A stretch of 64,000 bases of DNA from DFXE01 sp032054765 (GCA_032054765.1 DAMBSC010000005.1:186001-250000), one strand, 5' to 3'; numbered from the stretch's first letter, positions 37,885 through 46,964 are shown. Numbers and translations: made by a program. Notes: generated by a model from the letters alone, not told the origin.

Positions 37885-39357
37885 ATGAAACGGATTAATT
37901 TATTTATATCAATCGTTGTTCTGCTAATCTCAGCATTAAGCTGTAAAAAAAGTTCGCGCGGTCCAACCTCTCTTGATGAAACGCTCCCCGCCACAAAAGA
38001 TTCTATGATTATTCAACCCACGAATTCATTGAAAAGCACCCCTACGGCTACCTTACCAATAAACTCACCAAAGAATAAGACAAAAAAGACATCAAAAAAA
38101 GTAGATGTAGTTTCAGATAAGTCTGTAAAAGAAACGTCTTCTGATAAGATTAATCTTGAATCCAAAATCAATGCGAGTTATAAAACACCTCCGGCTCCAT
38201 TAAAACCGGAATATTATGCTGAGTATGACAATAATTATCAGGAAGATCAGTATGAATATTATGATAATTATTCCGGCTACAATGATTATTACTCACCTTA
38301 TTATACAGATTATTATACAAATTTCTATTTCGATGATTACTATATATACCCATATAACGATTACTATATAACAGAGTATTATTATCCTAATTATTATTAC
38401 CCACCCACAGGAAATAACCATATACATCCACCGCATAAACCTGGCAAGCCGGGAGGCAACAAACCTCCTAAGCCACCGGTAATCATACCACCTGTAAAGG
38501 AAGAAATAAGAACCTCGCAACGTCCTACCCCATCAAGAGTTTCTAAACCCGTAAACTCTGAAACTACCAGAACATCTCAAAGAGATGGAAACAAACAGTC
38601 AGAAAAAGAAGGCCGGGTAAACAGAGAGAGTCAAACCAGACGTCAGCGCCAGGAAGTTGAAAGACAAGAATTCGTTCGCAGAGAAGCTCAGGAAATAGAA
38701 TCAAGAAGAAAGCAACGTCAAACCTCTCGTCCACAGGAAAATCAAACCAGACAAATACAAGAACAAAAATTAATAGAAGATAGAAGAAAAAAAGAAAATC
38801 AAGAAGCTGAAGCTACTCGTAGACGTGAAACCCAGCAAAGACAAGAACAAGAAAGAGCAAACAGAGAAGCTCAGGAAAGACAGGAAACCGAAAGACGCGA
38901 AGCAGATGCAAGGCGTCAACGTGAAAACCAGGAAAGACAAGAAAGAGCAAACAGAGAAGCTCAGGAAAAACAGGAACGCGAAAGACGAGAAGCTGATGCA
39001 AGACGCCAACGCGAATCACAAGAAAGACAAGAGCGTGAACGTAAAGAAGCTCAGGAAAGACAGGAAACCGAAAGGCGCGAAGCTGATGCAAGACGCCAAC
39101 GCGAATCACAAGAAAGACAAGAGCGCGAACGTAAAGAAGCTCAGGAAAAACAGGAACGCGAAAGACGAGAAGCTGATGCAAGACGCCAACGCGAATCACA
39201 AGAAAGACAAGAGCGCGAACGCAAAGAAGCTCAGGAAAAACAGGAACGCGAAAGACGAGAAGCTGAAACCAGACGTCAGCGTGAACAAGAAAGTCAACGG
39301 TCTAGTTCAAGTAGTTCTTCCAGTAGTTCCTCCACTAGACAAGGAGGAAGAAGATAA
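37885..39357 (+). CDS. Lipoprotein with Tyr-rich segment and 30-residue charged repeats
   Basis: A lipoprotein-type signal (FISIVVLLISALSCKK) is followed by a Ser/Thr/Lys linker, a Tyr/Asp/Asn-rich stretch (about residues 110-175, more than 25 Tyr) and a Pro/Gly-rich segment. From about residue 210 the protein is almost only Arg, Glu and Gln, with 4.6 tandem 30-residue repeats (from residue 327) that should form a long single helix. It ends in a Ser run and basic residues. The function is unknown; the layout suggests a surface-anchored structural or adhesive protein. A second open frame over the repeats is a by-product of their 90-nt period. Confidence 0.75.
   Translation: MKRINLFISIVVLLISALSCKKSSRGPTSLDETLPATKDSMIIQPTNSLKSTPTATLPINSPKNKTKKTSKKVDVVSDKSVKETSSDKINLESKINASYKTPPAPLKPEYYAEYDNNYQEDQYEYYDNYSGYNDYYSPYYTDYYTNFYFDDYYIYPYNDYYITEYYYPNYYYPPTGNNHIHPPHKPGKPGGNKPPKPPVIIPPVKEEIRTSQRPTPSRVSKPVNSETTRTSQRDGNKQSEKEGRVNRESQTRRQRQEVERQEFVRREAQEIESRRKQRQTSRPQENQTRQIQEQKLIEDRRKKENQEAEATRRRETQQRQEQERANREAQERQETERREADARRQRENQERQERANREAQEKQERERREADARRQRESQERQERERKEAQERQETERREADARRQRESQERQERERKEAQEKQERERREADARRQRESQERQERERKEAQEKQERERREAETRRQREQESQRSSSSSSSSSSSTRQGGRR
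38863..39280 (+). repeat. 90-nt tandem repeats within the charged-repeat gene
   Basis: Units start at 38863, 38953, 39043, 39133 and 39223 (the last partial). Each encodes 30 residues built from (R/K)EAQE(R/K)QE, ERREADARRQRE and QERQER blocks. Copies 2 and 4 are almost identical at DNA level, implying recent duplication or gene conversion and probable copy-number variation between strains. Confidence 0.88.
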
Positions 39358-39408
39358 ATTGAATTTAGTGTTAAATATAATTGTTATACTTTTTAAAAAC
39401 TTACAATC

Positions 39409-39888
39409 ATGAAAAAGATTACTTTAATATTGTTAGCTGCTATTACATTAATTGCATGCGAAGGCCCGATGGGACCTGAAGGGCCAATGGGGCCAGAAGG
39501 TCCGATGGGTCCGGAAGGTGAGCCCGGATACGGAGCAAACTGGTATACAACCTCATTTACAATCAACCGATCGCAATGGTTACTATCGGGCAGGCCTGGA
39601 GATTTAAATACATACTTCTACGTAGACAGGGATATACCGCAACTTACAAGCTCAATTTATCGCGAAGGTACCGTCATCGGCTACATTCAAACAGATAACA
39701 ATGTGAAAAACGGATTACCCTTCGTTCTACACTTAGGAGAAGCACAGGGAGGAAATGAATTCTTATGGACACAAACCTACGATTTCGACTTTACACCCGG
39801 AGCCGTAAGATTCTACATAACTTATTCAGATTTCAATACTCAGATATCACCTGATTCGGAAACTTTTCATATAGTACTCATGTGGTAG
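39409..39888 (+). CDS. Collagen-like repeat lipoprotein
   Basis: The 159-residue protein has a lipoprotein signal (LLAAITLIAC) followed directly by Gly-Pro-Met/Gly-Pro-Glu collagen-type triplets (about seven, EGPMGPEGPMGPEG), then a beta-rich domain of about 115 residues (NWYTTSFTINRSQW, FVLHLGEAQGGNEF). Similar small proteins are common in Bacteroidales and are thought to be surface-exposed, but their role is not known. It follows the charged-repeat gene by 51 nt. Confidence 0.8.
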   Translation: MKKITLILLAAITLIACEGPMGPEGPMGPEGPMGPEGEPGYGANWYTTSFTINRSQWLLSGRPGDLNTYFYVDRDIPQLTSSIYREGTVIGYIQTDNNVKNGLPFVLHLGEAQGGNEFLWTQTYDFDFTPGAVRFYITYSDFNTQISPDSETFHIVLMW

Positions 39889-39999
39889 TAACGACTATAC
39901 CTACATCTTACATTTTTACCCATAATCGATTATTTATAAACAGCTTAAGAGTGGAAGATCAATCTTCCACCAATGTCATTAAGTTAAGGTATAAAAAAG

Positions 40000-40108
40000 G
40001 TGTAGTGAGAAAAAGTATTCTCACTACACTGGGTCCATAGTTAACGTATTGGGATAAAAAAACCAATCATCTTTCATGCCTTTTTATAGCTTTTACAGAT
40101 GATTGGTT
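40000..40108. terminator. Two hairpins at the transposase 3' side of the IS
   Basis: A 12-bp perfect stem (GTGTAGTGAGAA at 40000-40011 with its complement at 40018-40029) and a second 12-bp stem (AACCAATCATCT at 40061-40072, complement at 40097-40108) lie between the left inverted repeat and the transposase stop. They probably insulate the transposase from outside transcription. Confidence 0.55.
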
Positions 40109-40248
40109 GATGTTGTAGGTAAAAATAATAATAACTTTCAAATCATCCTGTATTTTTTGAGCACAAAAGTTTAGTTGATGCTCTCTAACATAAACGGGCT
40201 GTTTATTTGAAAATGGTTTTGGTATAATCTGATGAATATATGTGTCTT

Positions 40249-41517
40249 TTATACTCTTTTATAGTTTTGGTAATATTTTATGACCCTTAAAGGTGATCTT
40301 GGAAAAGTTCTTCCCCTGATCCTGACTTCTGTGGTTCTTAATACGATATGATCAAAAGCTGCAAGGAATCCGTCGATATCTTTGTTTAGGAATATGTGTA
40401 ATGAGTGTCTCATCAAAAACCACAAGGCATTTGTGCGGTTGATCTTATGCAGATGCCGGCGGTTTTTAGTCGAATGCCGACGAATATTTCGGGCCTTGAT
40501 TTTTTTATCTAAAGGAAACCTGAGTACCGATTCCAAGGTCATAATAAAAGCCTTGGCATAGAAATCCTGCCGGATGGCTCCAGGTGTCTTACCTGAGAAA
40601 TTAGGTGTTTCCATACGGGCTTTGAGATATTTGTACCCCTCTTCCACTGCCCAGCGCAGGTGGTATAACAACCCAAAATCCTTTACCTGTAGTTTTCTGT
40701 CCCGTATATCGGTCAAAAGAATCTCTTTCCCTCCACAAGGAAGGATAATCTTATAGAGTTTTAATTTTACCCTGTAACCCGTTTGAGAGAAGCAAACGGT
40801 CTGTTCTTTCTTGTGGGAGGCCATGAAAGCATCAATTTTATAATGGAATCCACGGGGCATACGCATACAAAAATGGATACCCAGACGTAAAAGTTCTTTT
40901 ATCAGCCGGAAGCTGGGATATCCCCTGTCCAGAAGAAGCAAATCCCCCTTTTCGAACTTCCCAAGCATCTGGTCTAGATGGGTACGCTCGTCCACATGGA
41001 TGTTATCCAGGGCACAGTCATAAACCAACTCATTGAGCGGGTCATAAGCAAAGGATATTCTGGCAAGTCGGGATTTATTCTTCCCCGGAAACTCCCGGTT
41101 AGTCTCCCGATGCTCTGGTAACACACACGTAGAACCATCCACGGCAAAGACACGTTTACCGCACCAACGCTTATAAGTGGTGTGCGTATAAAAATAATCG
41201 ACACAATGGCGGTTCAATTCCTGGAATGCCGTAAAGGACAGTTTCCGGCGGGCCTGGCTAAAAGCTCTTTTACTCACATGCCGGTAGGGATAAGTTACGG
41301 CAGATATTTTTGCAAAAAAATCATCCAACTCACGCTGAAGGGAACTTTTTACACCGCAAAGTATGAAAGTTATCACATGTCTAAAGTCTAATTTTCGCTC
41401 ACGTGTAAAATGATGAGAACATGAACCGGCCTTATGCCGGCCTTTAAAATCTTCATCTTCTATCGTTTTTAGTACTTTTTTTAATAAGGCCTGGCGGTAA
41501 GCCGCAGAGGTAAACAA
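40249..41517 (-). CDS. IS4-family DDE transposase
   Basis: The 422-residue protein has DDE-type catalytic motifs: first Asp in FAVDGSTCVLP, second Asp in LLLLDRGYPSFR and the IS4 YREK signature in YHLRWAVEEGYKYLK (Y-x2-R-x3-E-x6-K). An N-terminal helical domain precedes them. The frame is intact, so the element may be active. It catalyses cut-and-paste movement of the surrounding IS. Confidence 0.93.
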   Translation of the reverse strand: MFTSAAYRQALLKKVLKTIEDEDFKGRHKAGSCSHHFTRERKLDFRHVITFILCGVKSSLQRELDDFFAKISAVTYPYRHVSKRAFSQARRKLSFTAFQELNRHCVDYFYTHTTYKRWCGKRVFAVDGSTCVLPEHRETNREFPGKNKSRLARISFAYDPLNELVYDCALDNIHVDERTHLDQMLGKFEKGDLLLLDRGYPSFRLIKELLRLGIHFCMRMPRGFHYKIDAFMASHKKEQTVCFSQTGYRVKLKLYKIILPCGGKEILLTDIRDRKLQVKDFGLLYHLRWAVEEGYKYLKARMETPNFSGKTPGAIRQDFYAKAFIMTLESVLRFPLDKKIKARNIRRHSTKNRRHLHKINRTNALWFLMRHSLHIFLNKDIDGFLAAFDHIVLRTTEVRIRGRTFPRSPLRVIKYYQNYKRV

Positions 41518-41757
41518 ATATTTACTCTTTACATTACATCACTCACCAACCGCAGGCCTTTTCCAATAATCAAATATAATATATATTTACTAATAATACA
41601 AATAATTAGATGTTTTTCTCTTAATATAATATACGGATTGTCAACGCTTTTAAGCCTTAACTTAATGACATTGTGTGACAAATCATATGTCACGCTTTAT
41701 TTACTATATTTCAATGCGTTATATATCGCCGTGACAGATTTTGATTAAATGAGCAAA

Positions 41758-42141
41758 CTAAAAATTGATATTAATTCCACCCATTATATTAAAGCCTTGC
41801 AACGGATAACCATACAACATCTCATACTTCTGGAACAGTAAGTTATTCACTTTTACATATACTCCAAATGTATCATTAAAGGTATATGAACCTGTAACAT
41901 TCAATTCATTGATGTTTTTCATTTTTAAAGGCTCCCAATTACCCATTAGCATAGTGTATCTACCGGTAGCCAGATAATAATCAAGATTTAATGACAAATT
42001 CTCTATCGGATCGACCTTTATTCCGGCTGTAATTTCCATTTCAGGACGGCCATAAGCCTTATAGTCAGGTGTAGAACCACCGTCCCAGCCTGAATCATCA
42101 TCAATATTCCAATTGTTGTAAACTCCTTGTATCTTCAGCAA
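41758..42141 (-). pseudogene. C-terminal stub of a TonB-dependent receptor
   Basis: About 125 residues of an outer-membrane beta-barrel end are readable: LSLNLDYYLATGRYTML, then KVNNLLFQKYEMLYGYPLQG and the terminal GININF with the aromatic last residue required for barrel insertion. The frame runs upstream only to about 42160, where a stop occurs and the prophage seems to begin. The missing N-terminal part should be beyond the right end of the prophage, outside the window. The TTG start called at 42141 is not real. Confidence 0.75.
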
Positions 42142-42279
42142 AACAAGGAGGTTATTTGTGGTTTATAGGTAATTAAATATGTATTATTCTGTTTAATATA
42201 TATTAAGGATATTCTCTGAGACTAAGCATTGAAAAACTATTTGTTTAAATTCTTATACCTTTCATGAGAAAGGGATAAG

Positions 42280-43209
42280 TTATTTTGATCTGGATAGTTT
42301 ATTGAGTTCGGATTTTAGGATGTGGAAATCTTCGCGGAGTTCGTTGTAGTTTTCTTCCAGTTCGCCGATTTTATTGTAATAGGTGTCGTTGATATTAGGC
42401 ATTTTGGGGGTGAAGTACCATTCTGCATACCATACGCTGTTGATTTCTTCTTCTGATAAGTTGAAGCTTGGGAAGCCCATTTTGTCTGGATTATCAGAAT
42501 TACATATAAGAAATCCGTGGGCTTGCAGACGGTTCTTTAGGCGTTTAACAAACGCACGACCCTCACGATCCGTAACAATATAGATATGTCCGTCACGAAT
42601 TGTTTGCCACTCAGAACGGTCGAGAAGGCTAACAATCAGATAACCGCCGTCCTGCAAAGTGGGAACCATACTTATCCCTTTTATCCGGACACAAAGATAT
42701 TGCCTGTTACCCTTAAGCATATACTGCGGCATATGCATATACTCGATTTCGTCGAGGTAAGCAGTATTAAAATAACCGGCTCCGGCAGCTACGCTGATAT
42801 CCACCATTGGAATAGAGATAGCATTCTTATCATATTTCAAAGGAATATCAGCGATTGCTTTTTTTGTACCTATTGTTTTTCCGGAATTAGGCAAAAAAAT
42901 AGTCGGTTCGTTACAATCGGGGTTACAACTCGGGTTACAATCTGATTCGGGAGTTGGTTCCTTTTCTGTAGGATGATTTAGGATTTCTCCTTCACCCCTG
43001 AAAATAAAATTATAAGAAACGTCAAATCGATCAAATAATTTCTGTAATAAAGATACTTTAACCCCTTGCCTACCTCCCAATATTTCCGTAATAGTTTGGG
43101 GAGAACAGTCCAGCCTTTCTGCCAATTCACTCTTCTTGTTTACTATATTTTGTTCAAGTAGGTAATGGATAACCCGTACAACTCTTTGATTCATAATGTC
43201 TTGTTCCAT
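42280..43209 (-). CDS. Prophage repressor (HTH plus S24/LexA-type C domain)
   Basis: From the Met at 43209 (or 43194) the protein has an N-terminal HTH (ELAERLDCSPQTITEILGGR), a linker with repeated CNPxCNP, and an S24 peptidase domain with the catalytic Ser in VRIKGISMVPTLQDGGYLIV and Lys in RAFVKRLKNRLQ. The cleavage-type AAGAGYF sequence lies before the domain. It should silence lytic genes and be inactivated by RecA-assisted autocleavage. The first 51 codons of the longer open frame run through the divergent operators and are not used. A C-terminal coiled coil extends beyond the domain. Confidence 0.88.
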   Translation of the reverse strand: MEQDIMNQRVVRVIHYLLEQNIVNKKSELAERLDCSPQTITEILGGRQGVKVSLLQKLFDRFDVSYNFIFRGEGEILNHPTEKEPTPESDCNPSCNPDCNEPTIFLPNSGKTIGTKKAIADIPLKYDKNAISIPMVDISVAAGAGYFNTAYLDEIEYMHMPQYMLKGNRQYLCVRIKGISMVPTLQDGGYLIVSLLDRSEWQTIRDGHIYIVTDREGRAFVKRLKNRLQAHGFLICNSDNPDKMGFPSFNLSEEEINSVWYAEWYFTPKMPNINDTYYNKIGELEENYNELREDFHILKSELNKLSRSK

Positions 43210-43220
43210 AAGTAAAATAT

Positions 43221-43321
43221 TTATACAATTTTTCTGTGAAATGTTTTGGTTATACAATAATTCTGTGATATATTTGTCGTGATTAATAAGACAAATATAC
43301 AATAATACTATGGATTTACAA
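43221..43321. promoter_or_regulatory. Divergent promoter-operator region of the lysogeny switch
   Basis: Two 19-nt direct repeats, TTATACAATTTTTCTGTGA (43221-43239) and TTATACAATAATTCTGTGA (43250-43268), differ at two positions; a degenerate third copy begins at 43295 (ATATACAATAATACT). On plus, TTG at 43246-43248 and TATATTTG at 43269-43276 flank copy 2 with 20-nt spacing. On minus, TTG at 43321-43319 and TATATTTG at 43299-43292 flank copy 3. Repressor bound to the copies could block both promoters. Confidence 0.7.
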
Positions 43322-43534
43322 GAAATTATCAAGAAATTATCAGATGAGGACAAGTCGGCCATTCGTGGGATACTGAAAAACCATTATTCCAAAGACTACA
43401 TCCGACGTATGTTTAAAGGCAATCGAAAGCCAAACAAGCTATTTTCAATCACCGTATTACGATACTGGGAAGGATACCAACAGACGCTATCAGCCGTAAA
43501 CGAAGTTATTAGCAATCACAGTAAATCTTTATAA
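43310..43534 (+). CDS. Small early regulator, Ner/Cro-like (inferred)
   Basis: The 74-residue protein reads like a compact HTH: IIKKLSDEDKSAIRGILKN, then DYIRRMFKGNRKPNK, a phage-type recognition helix ending. It is divergent from the repressor with a promoter overlapping the repressor operators, the position of Ner in Mu. It probably represses early or repressor transcription after induction; family assignment is by position and motif only. Confidence 0.6.
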   Translation: MDLQEIIKKLSDEDKSAIRGILKNHYSKDYIRRMFKGNRKPNKLFSITVLRYWEGYQQTLSAVNEVISNHSKSL

Positions 43535-43545
43535 CCATATAATAA

Positions 43546-43779
43546 ATGAAGTCGATAATCATCTTACTCACCGGCCCACTTATGCTAATATTGGCATTAG
43601 CGGCCCTTCAAACCATCGAATGGAATTGGAACGAAGGAAACTCAACCCCCTTCTTTACATACATTATATTATTAGTCGTAGCCGCATGGTGTGTCATGGC
43701 AGCCACTACCAGTAGACGAGAAATGAATAGAGGCCTACGGACAATCGAAAGGTGGTTCGACAAATTGTTTGGTAAATAA
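43546..43779 (+). CDS. Small two-helix membrane protein of the prophage
   Basis: The 77-residue protein has two transmembrane helices (IIILLTGPLMLILALAAL and TYIILLVVAAWCVMAATT) and a basic C terminus (RGLRTIERWFDKLFGK). It lies between the early regulator and the transposase. No family is recognised. A role in exclusion or host membrane change is possible but unsupported. Confidence 0.6.
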   Translation: MKSIIILLTGPLMLILALAALQTIEWNWNEGNSTPFFTYIILLVVAAWCVMAATTSRREMNRGLRTIERWFDKLFGK

Positions 43780-43831
43780 CCAAACATGCTACGCCAACTC
43801 ATTACCTCATCTATGAATAATTAACGAAAAA

Positions 43832-46006
43832 ATGATGCCGGAATTCAGAGACATACCATTCAGTTCACCTTGCTATTCAACCGTATCCCGACCAGGAAAC
43901 CGGACCTTCTGTGTCACCGTGCCCGACATGGTCAAATGCGGAGTGTCCGAAGGTTACCTCAAGCGGGTACTGACCGGTCATAGGAAAGGAGAAGTAAACT
44001 GCTGGCCTCACCACAAGGAAGGCAAATATATCTATATACACTTCGACGGGCTAAAGCCGATGTACCGCGCAACCATCCAGGCAGTACTGCTGGGAGGCAA
44101 TACAGTAGACAAATGGTACGAACAGAACGGACGACTGAAAGACATCCTCGATAAGCTCGCACCCCACGCATACCTCATTCCAGCGGATGAGAAGAGCCTG
44201 GAAACCGCCACATACCCTACAGGAGAAAAAATACCGGCAGACTCGCTCGACAAAGCACGCGAAGCCTGTAAATGGCTCTCCATGCTGGCGCGAATGAAAC
44301 GAAAAAAAGACAAAAAGAAGCTGGGGTACGATAAAATGACCGACTTCTATACAGACGTTATCTTCGTTATCGAGCAACAAGGACTGGCACTACCCACCGC
44401 ATACAGTAAACTCCGTGAGAAAGTACGTGAATACCTCTCCGTCGGCCCCGAGTGCTGTATCGACAAACGCGGCCAGGCCAATAAAAACGCATCCAAGGTA
44501 TATACCGAAGAACAAGTGTCACTCCTCCGCAGCCTTATGTCGAGGGGTGCCAACTATGGAGCTCAGGAAATAACCAATCTGTATAACACCATTGCCAATG
44601 CCAAAGGCTGGGATACCATATGCGTACGCACAGTATCCAACTATATGCGCGAATACCACCTCGTAATAGAAGCCGGACGCCACGGATCCGAAGCCTTCCG
44701 CAACCGCGTATCCATGCAAGTCCGCCGCAAACGCCCCACAGAAGCCCTCTCATTCTGGAGCATCGACGGATGGACAGCCGAATTATACTATCAGAAAAGC
44801 GCCACCGACAAACACGGACGCACCGTCACCACCTACAACAACCGCCTAACCGTAGTCGTAGTACTCGACGCATCATGCGATTACCCCGTCGGCTTCGCTA
44901 TCGCAGACAATGAAAGCACCCAGCTCATACAGATGGCAGTAAAAAACGCGATCGACCATTGCCATTCACTCTTTGGAGACTATTATCGTCCATACCAGAT
45001 ACAAAGTGATCACTACGGCATCAAACGCATGACATCGTTTTACAGCGACCTGGCCGAATACTTTACCCCGGCGCGAGTAAAAAACGCTAAGGCAAAACCC
45101 ATCGAAAGATATTTCCTCCGTCTCAACCGCAAGTATTGCCAGGGAATGTTCGGCAACCAGAACTGGAGCGGTTTCGGCATCACTTCCAATAAAAGGAGCC
45201 AGCCCAACATCGATATGCTCAACGCCAACAAACGACGTTTTCCCGACCGCGACGGCGTAATCAGCCAGATAAACTATATCATCAACCAGGAGCGCCGCCT
45301 CAAACAAGGCATCTTCCGAGAAGCATGGAAACGAATGCCCGAAGAAGACCGCCTCGACATGACGCGCGAAGAATACCTCTATAAATTCGGAGTCCGCAAC
45401 GAACGCACCCGGCGCCTCAAGGCAGGATGCTTCGAACCTACCATCCTTGGTATACAACGTTCATACGATACCTACGATATCGACTTCCGGAAAGACCCGC
45501 TTTGCAGCTGGACAGTCATATATGATGACAACGATCTTGGCACAATCCTCGTAACCGACCATACAGAAAAACGGCGCTTCCTGCTCGAAGAAGTACACCG
45601 CCAGCCCATGGCCCTTCGTGACCGTGGCAAAGGCGACTTCGAAGCACTGCGAAAGATAGACGAATACAATAAAAAAGTGTTGGAGCCCTACGTAATCAAC
45701 ACCGTAGCCACTGACGAAGAAAACGTAAAGAAACTGCTCGACGACATAGGGCAAATCGACACCAAGCAAGCCTATACCCCGCTGACAGACAGCATGGGGC
45801 AACACAAAAACTACCTGCAACCCGGCCGGCTCATCAAGTCAGAAGAAGACCTTGCCGCAGAAGCAGAAGAAAAAGAGCGCGACCTGATGCAAAAAAAGAC
45901 ACGCGCCGTACAAAAAAAAGGAGCCTCTTCTCTGAAAAAAGAACAAGAGCAATCCTACGAAGAATACGCATTAAAGAAAATAGGAGACTTAAACAAATTT
46001 AAATAA
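43832..46006 (+). CDS. MuA-like DDE transposase
   Basis: The 724-residue protein has an N-terminal HTH-like region (VKCGVSEGYLKRVLTGHRKG), an rve-type catalytic core and a C-terminal beta-barrel plus basic tail. The catalytic triad is visible as D312 (FWSIDGWTAELYY), D393 (YQIQSDHYGIK) and E425 (KPIERYFLRLN). The C-terminal tail (about 650-724) is rich in Lys and Glu, where MuB contact is expected. It catalyses integration and replicative transposition of the prophage. The mu-type pair with the next gene defines the element. Confidence 0.93.
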   Translation: MMPEFRDIPFSSPCYSTVSRPGNRTFCVTVPDMVKCGVSEGYLKRVLTGHRKGEVNCWPHHKEGKYIYIHFDGLKPMYRATIQAVLLGGNTVDKWYEQNGRLKDILDKLAPHAYLIPADEKSLETATYPTGEKIPADSLDKAREACKWLSMLARMKRKKDKKKLGYDKMTDFYTDVIFVIEQQGLALPTAYSKLREKVREYLSVGPECCIDKRGQANKNASKVYTEEQVSLLRSLMSRGANYGAQEITNLYNTIANAKGWDTICVRTVSNYMREYHLVIEAGRHGSEAFRNRVSMQVRRKRPTEALSFWSIDGWTAELYYQKSATDKHGRTVTTYNNRLTVVVVLDASCDYPVGFAIADNESTQLIQMAVKNAIDHCHSLFGDYYRPYQIQSDHYGIKRMTSFYSDLAEYFTPARVKNAKAKPIERYFLRLNRKYCQGMFGNQNWSGFGITSNKRSQPNIDMLNANKRRFPDRDGVISQINYIINQERRLKQGIFREAWKRMPEEDRLDMTREEYLYKFGVRNERTRRLKAGCFEPTILGIQRSYDTYDIDFRKDPLCSWTVIYDDNDLGTILVTDHTEKRRFLLEEVHRQPMALRDRGKGDFEALRKIDEYNKKVLEPYVINTVATDEENVKKLLDDIGQIDTKQAYTPLTDSMGQHKNYLQPGRLIKSEEDLAAEAEEKERDLMQKKTRAVQKKGASSLKKEQEQSYEEYALKKIGDLNKFK

Positions 46007-46014
46007 CGACAGAC

Positions 46015-46761
46015 ATGAAAAAAGAAAAGCACGTCACCCGGCAACCCAAAGAGTATTGGCCACTCGTCCATACAGAGCAGTTTATCGACATACTCAAAGA
46101 GCTCACCGAAGCAAAAGAAAGTGCCGGAACCCGCATACTTATCGGCGAAACCGGCTCAGGCAAGAGCTACACCATCGAACGATTTGCCAACGTTTACCCC
46201 ACAGGCACGTTTATCATCACCTGCAACAAGAACGACACCATCTCCGATCTGGTGCGCAAACTCCAACGCGCCACCGGAAGCAATCACGAAGGCAGTTGCT
46301 CCTATAAAATAGACAGTATAAGCCGGGAGCTACAGCGGATGTACGAACGCCGCATGCAGCCCGTCATCATATTCGACGAAGCCGAATACCTCTCCGTCAC
46401 CGGACTCTTAAGTATCAAAACAATTTACGACTACCTCAAGAACAAATGCTCCATCGTCTTGATCGGAACATCGGATATACTCAACAAATTAGAACGAAGC
46501 CGCCGCAAAGAAGGCATACCCCAATTCCTCCGACGCTTCAAAGCCGGCATCAGGCATATCCGACCGATCGACCGAACCTTCTCGCGCTTCTTCGAAGGAC
46601 GCCGCTACGACAAAGGACTTCGCACGCTACTCTGCCGCTATGCCGACAACTACGGCGAATTGGCCGACTACCTCGAACCCGCCATACGCGAAGCCGATAT
46701 CCGTGGCATCCCCCTCAATGAAGAACTATTCCGAAGTATGTTTTACCTACAAAACCGTTAA
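46015..46761 (+). CDS. MuB-like AAA ATPase, transposition target selector
   Basis: The 248-residue protein has Walker A GETGSGKS (44-51), Walker B PVIIFDEAEYLS (D121, E122) and a sensor region in IVLIGTSDILNKLERS. MuB-like ATPases bind DNA nonspecifically, choose the integration target and stimulate MuA; they also protect the element from self-insertion. It begins 8 nt after the transposase gene, as in Mu. Confidence 0.9.
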   Translation: MKKEKHVTRQPKEYWPLVHTEQFIDILKELTEAKESAGTRILIGETGSGKSYTIERFANVYPTGTFIITCNKNDTISDLVRKLQRATGSNHEGSCSYKIDSISRELQRMYERRMQPVIIFDEAEYLSVTGLLSIKTIYDYLKNKCSIVLIGTSDILNKLERSRRKEGIPQFLRRFKAGIRHIRPIDRTFSRFFEGRRYDKGLRTLLCRYADNYGELADYLEPAIREADIRGIPLNEELFRSMFYLQNR

Positions 46762-46772
46762 ACCCTTTACCA

Positions 46773-46964
46773 ATGCAAGTAATAATAGTAAGAAGATACA
46801 TGAACCGGAAGCTCAGAAACCGCCTCCGGCAGCTCGAAACCGAACGGGAAGAACTACTCGAACTTCTCAGCCGATTCCCCTCGGACAGCGCACTCGCACG
46901 CCGACTCAATGAAGTCGATATCAAAATAGTAATCATCACACTCGAACAAACAATCGACTATTAA
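46773..46964 (+). CDS. Small basic coiled-coil protein
   Basis: The 63-residue protein is a likely coiled coil (LRNRLRQLETEREELLELLS) rich in Arg, Glu and Leu, 11 nt after the MuB-like gene. Its codon use matches its neighbours. No family is recognised; it could be a structural helper of transposition, by inference from the operon. Confidence 0.5.
   Translation: MQVIIVRRYMNRKLRNRLRQLETEREELLELLSRFPSDSALARRLNEVDIKIVIITLEQTIDY

Larger units (their letters stand above)
39971..41673 (-). mobile_element. IS4-family insertion sequence, complete
   Basis: The element is 1703 bp, bounded by perfect 19-bp terminal inverted repeats CAATGTCATTAAGTTAAGG (39971-39989) and its complement at 41655-41673. 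It carries one intact transposase gene on the minus strand. No target duplication could be found in the flanks: a hairpin GTGGAAGAT-CA-ATCTTCCAC touches the left end and TGTGAC...GTCAC the right end. Insertion next to a gene terminator is plausible. Confidence 0.9.

Noticed and set aside
38825..39412. Long plus-strand frame of 195 codons overlapping the charged-repeat gene
   Set aside because: It is open only because the 90-nt repeats are a multiple of three; its product is a Lys/Asp-rich by-product without signal or domain.
40000..40029. TGAGAA...TTCTCA hairpin in the IS as a fourth member of array A
   Set aside because: It is a single copy with a 6-nt loop and longer stem, better explained as an IS-internal terminator.
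43210..43362. N-terminal extension of the repressor to 43362
   Set aside because: The extra 51 codons cover the divergent promoters and operators and encode a non-protein-like segment; the HTH begins after 43209.
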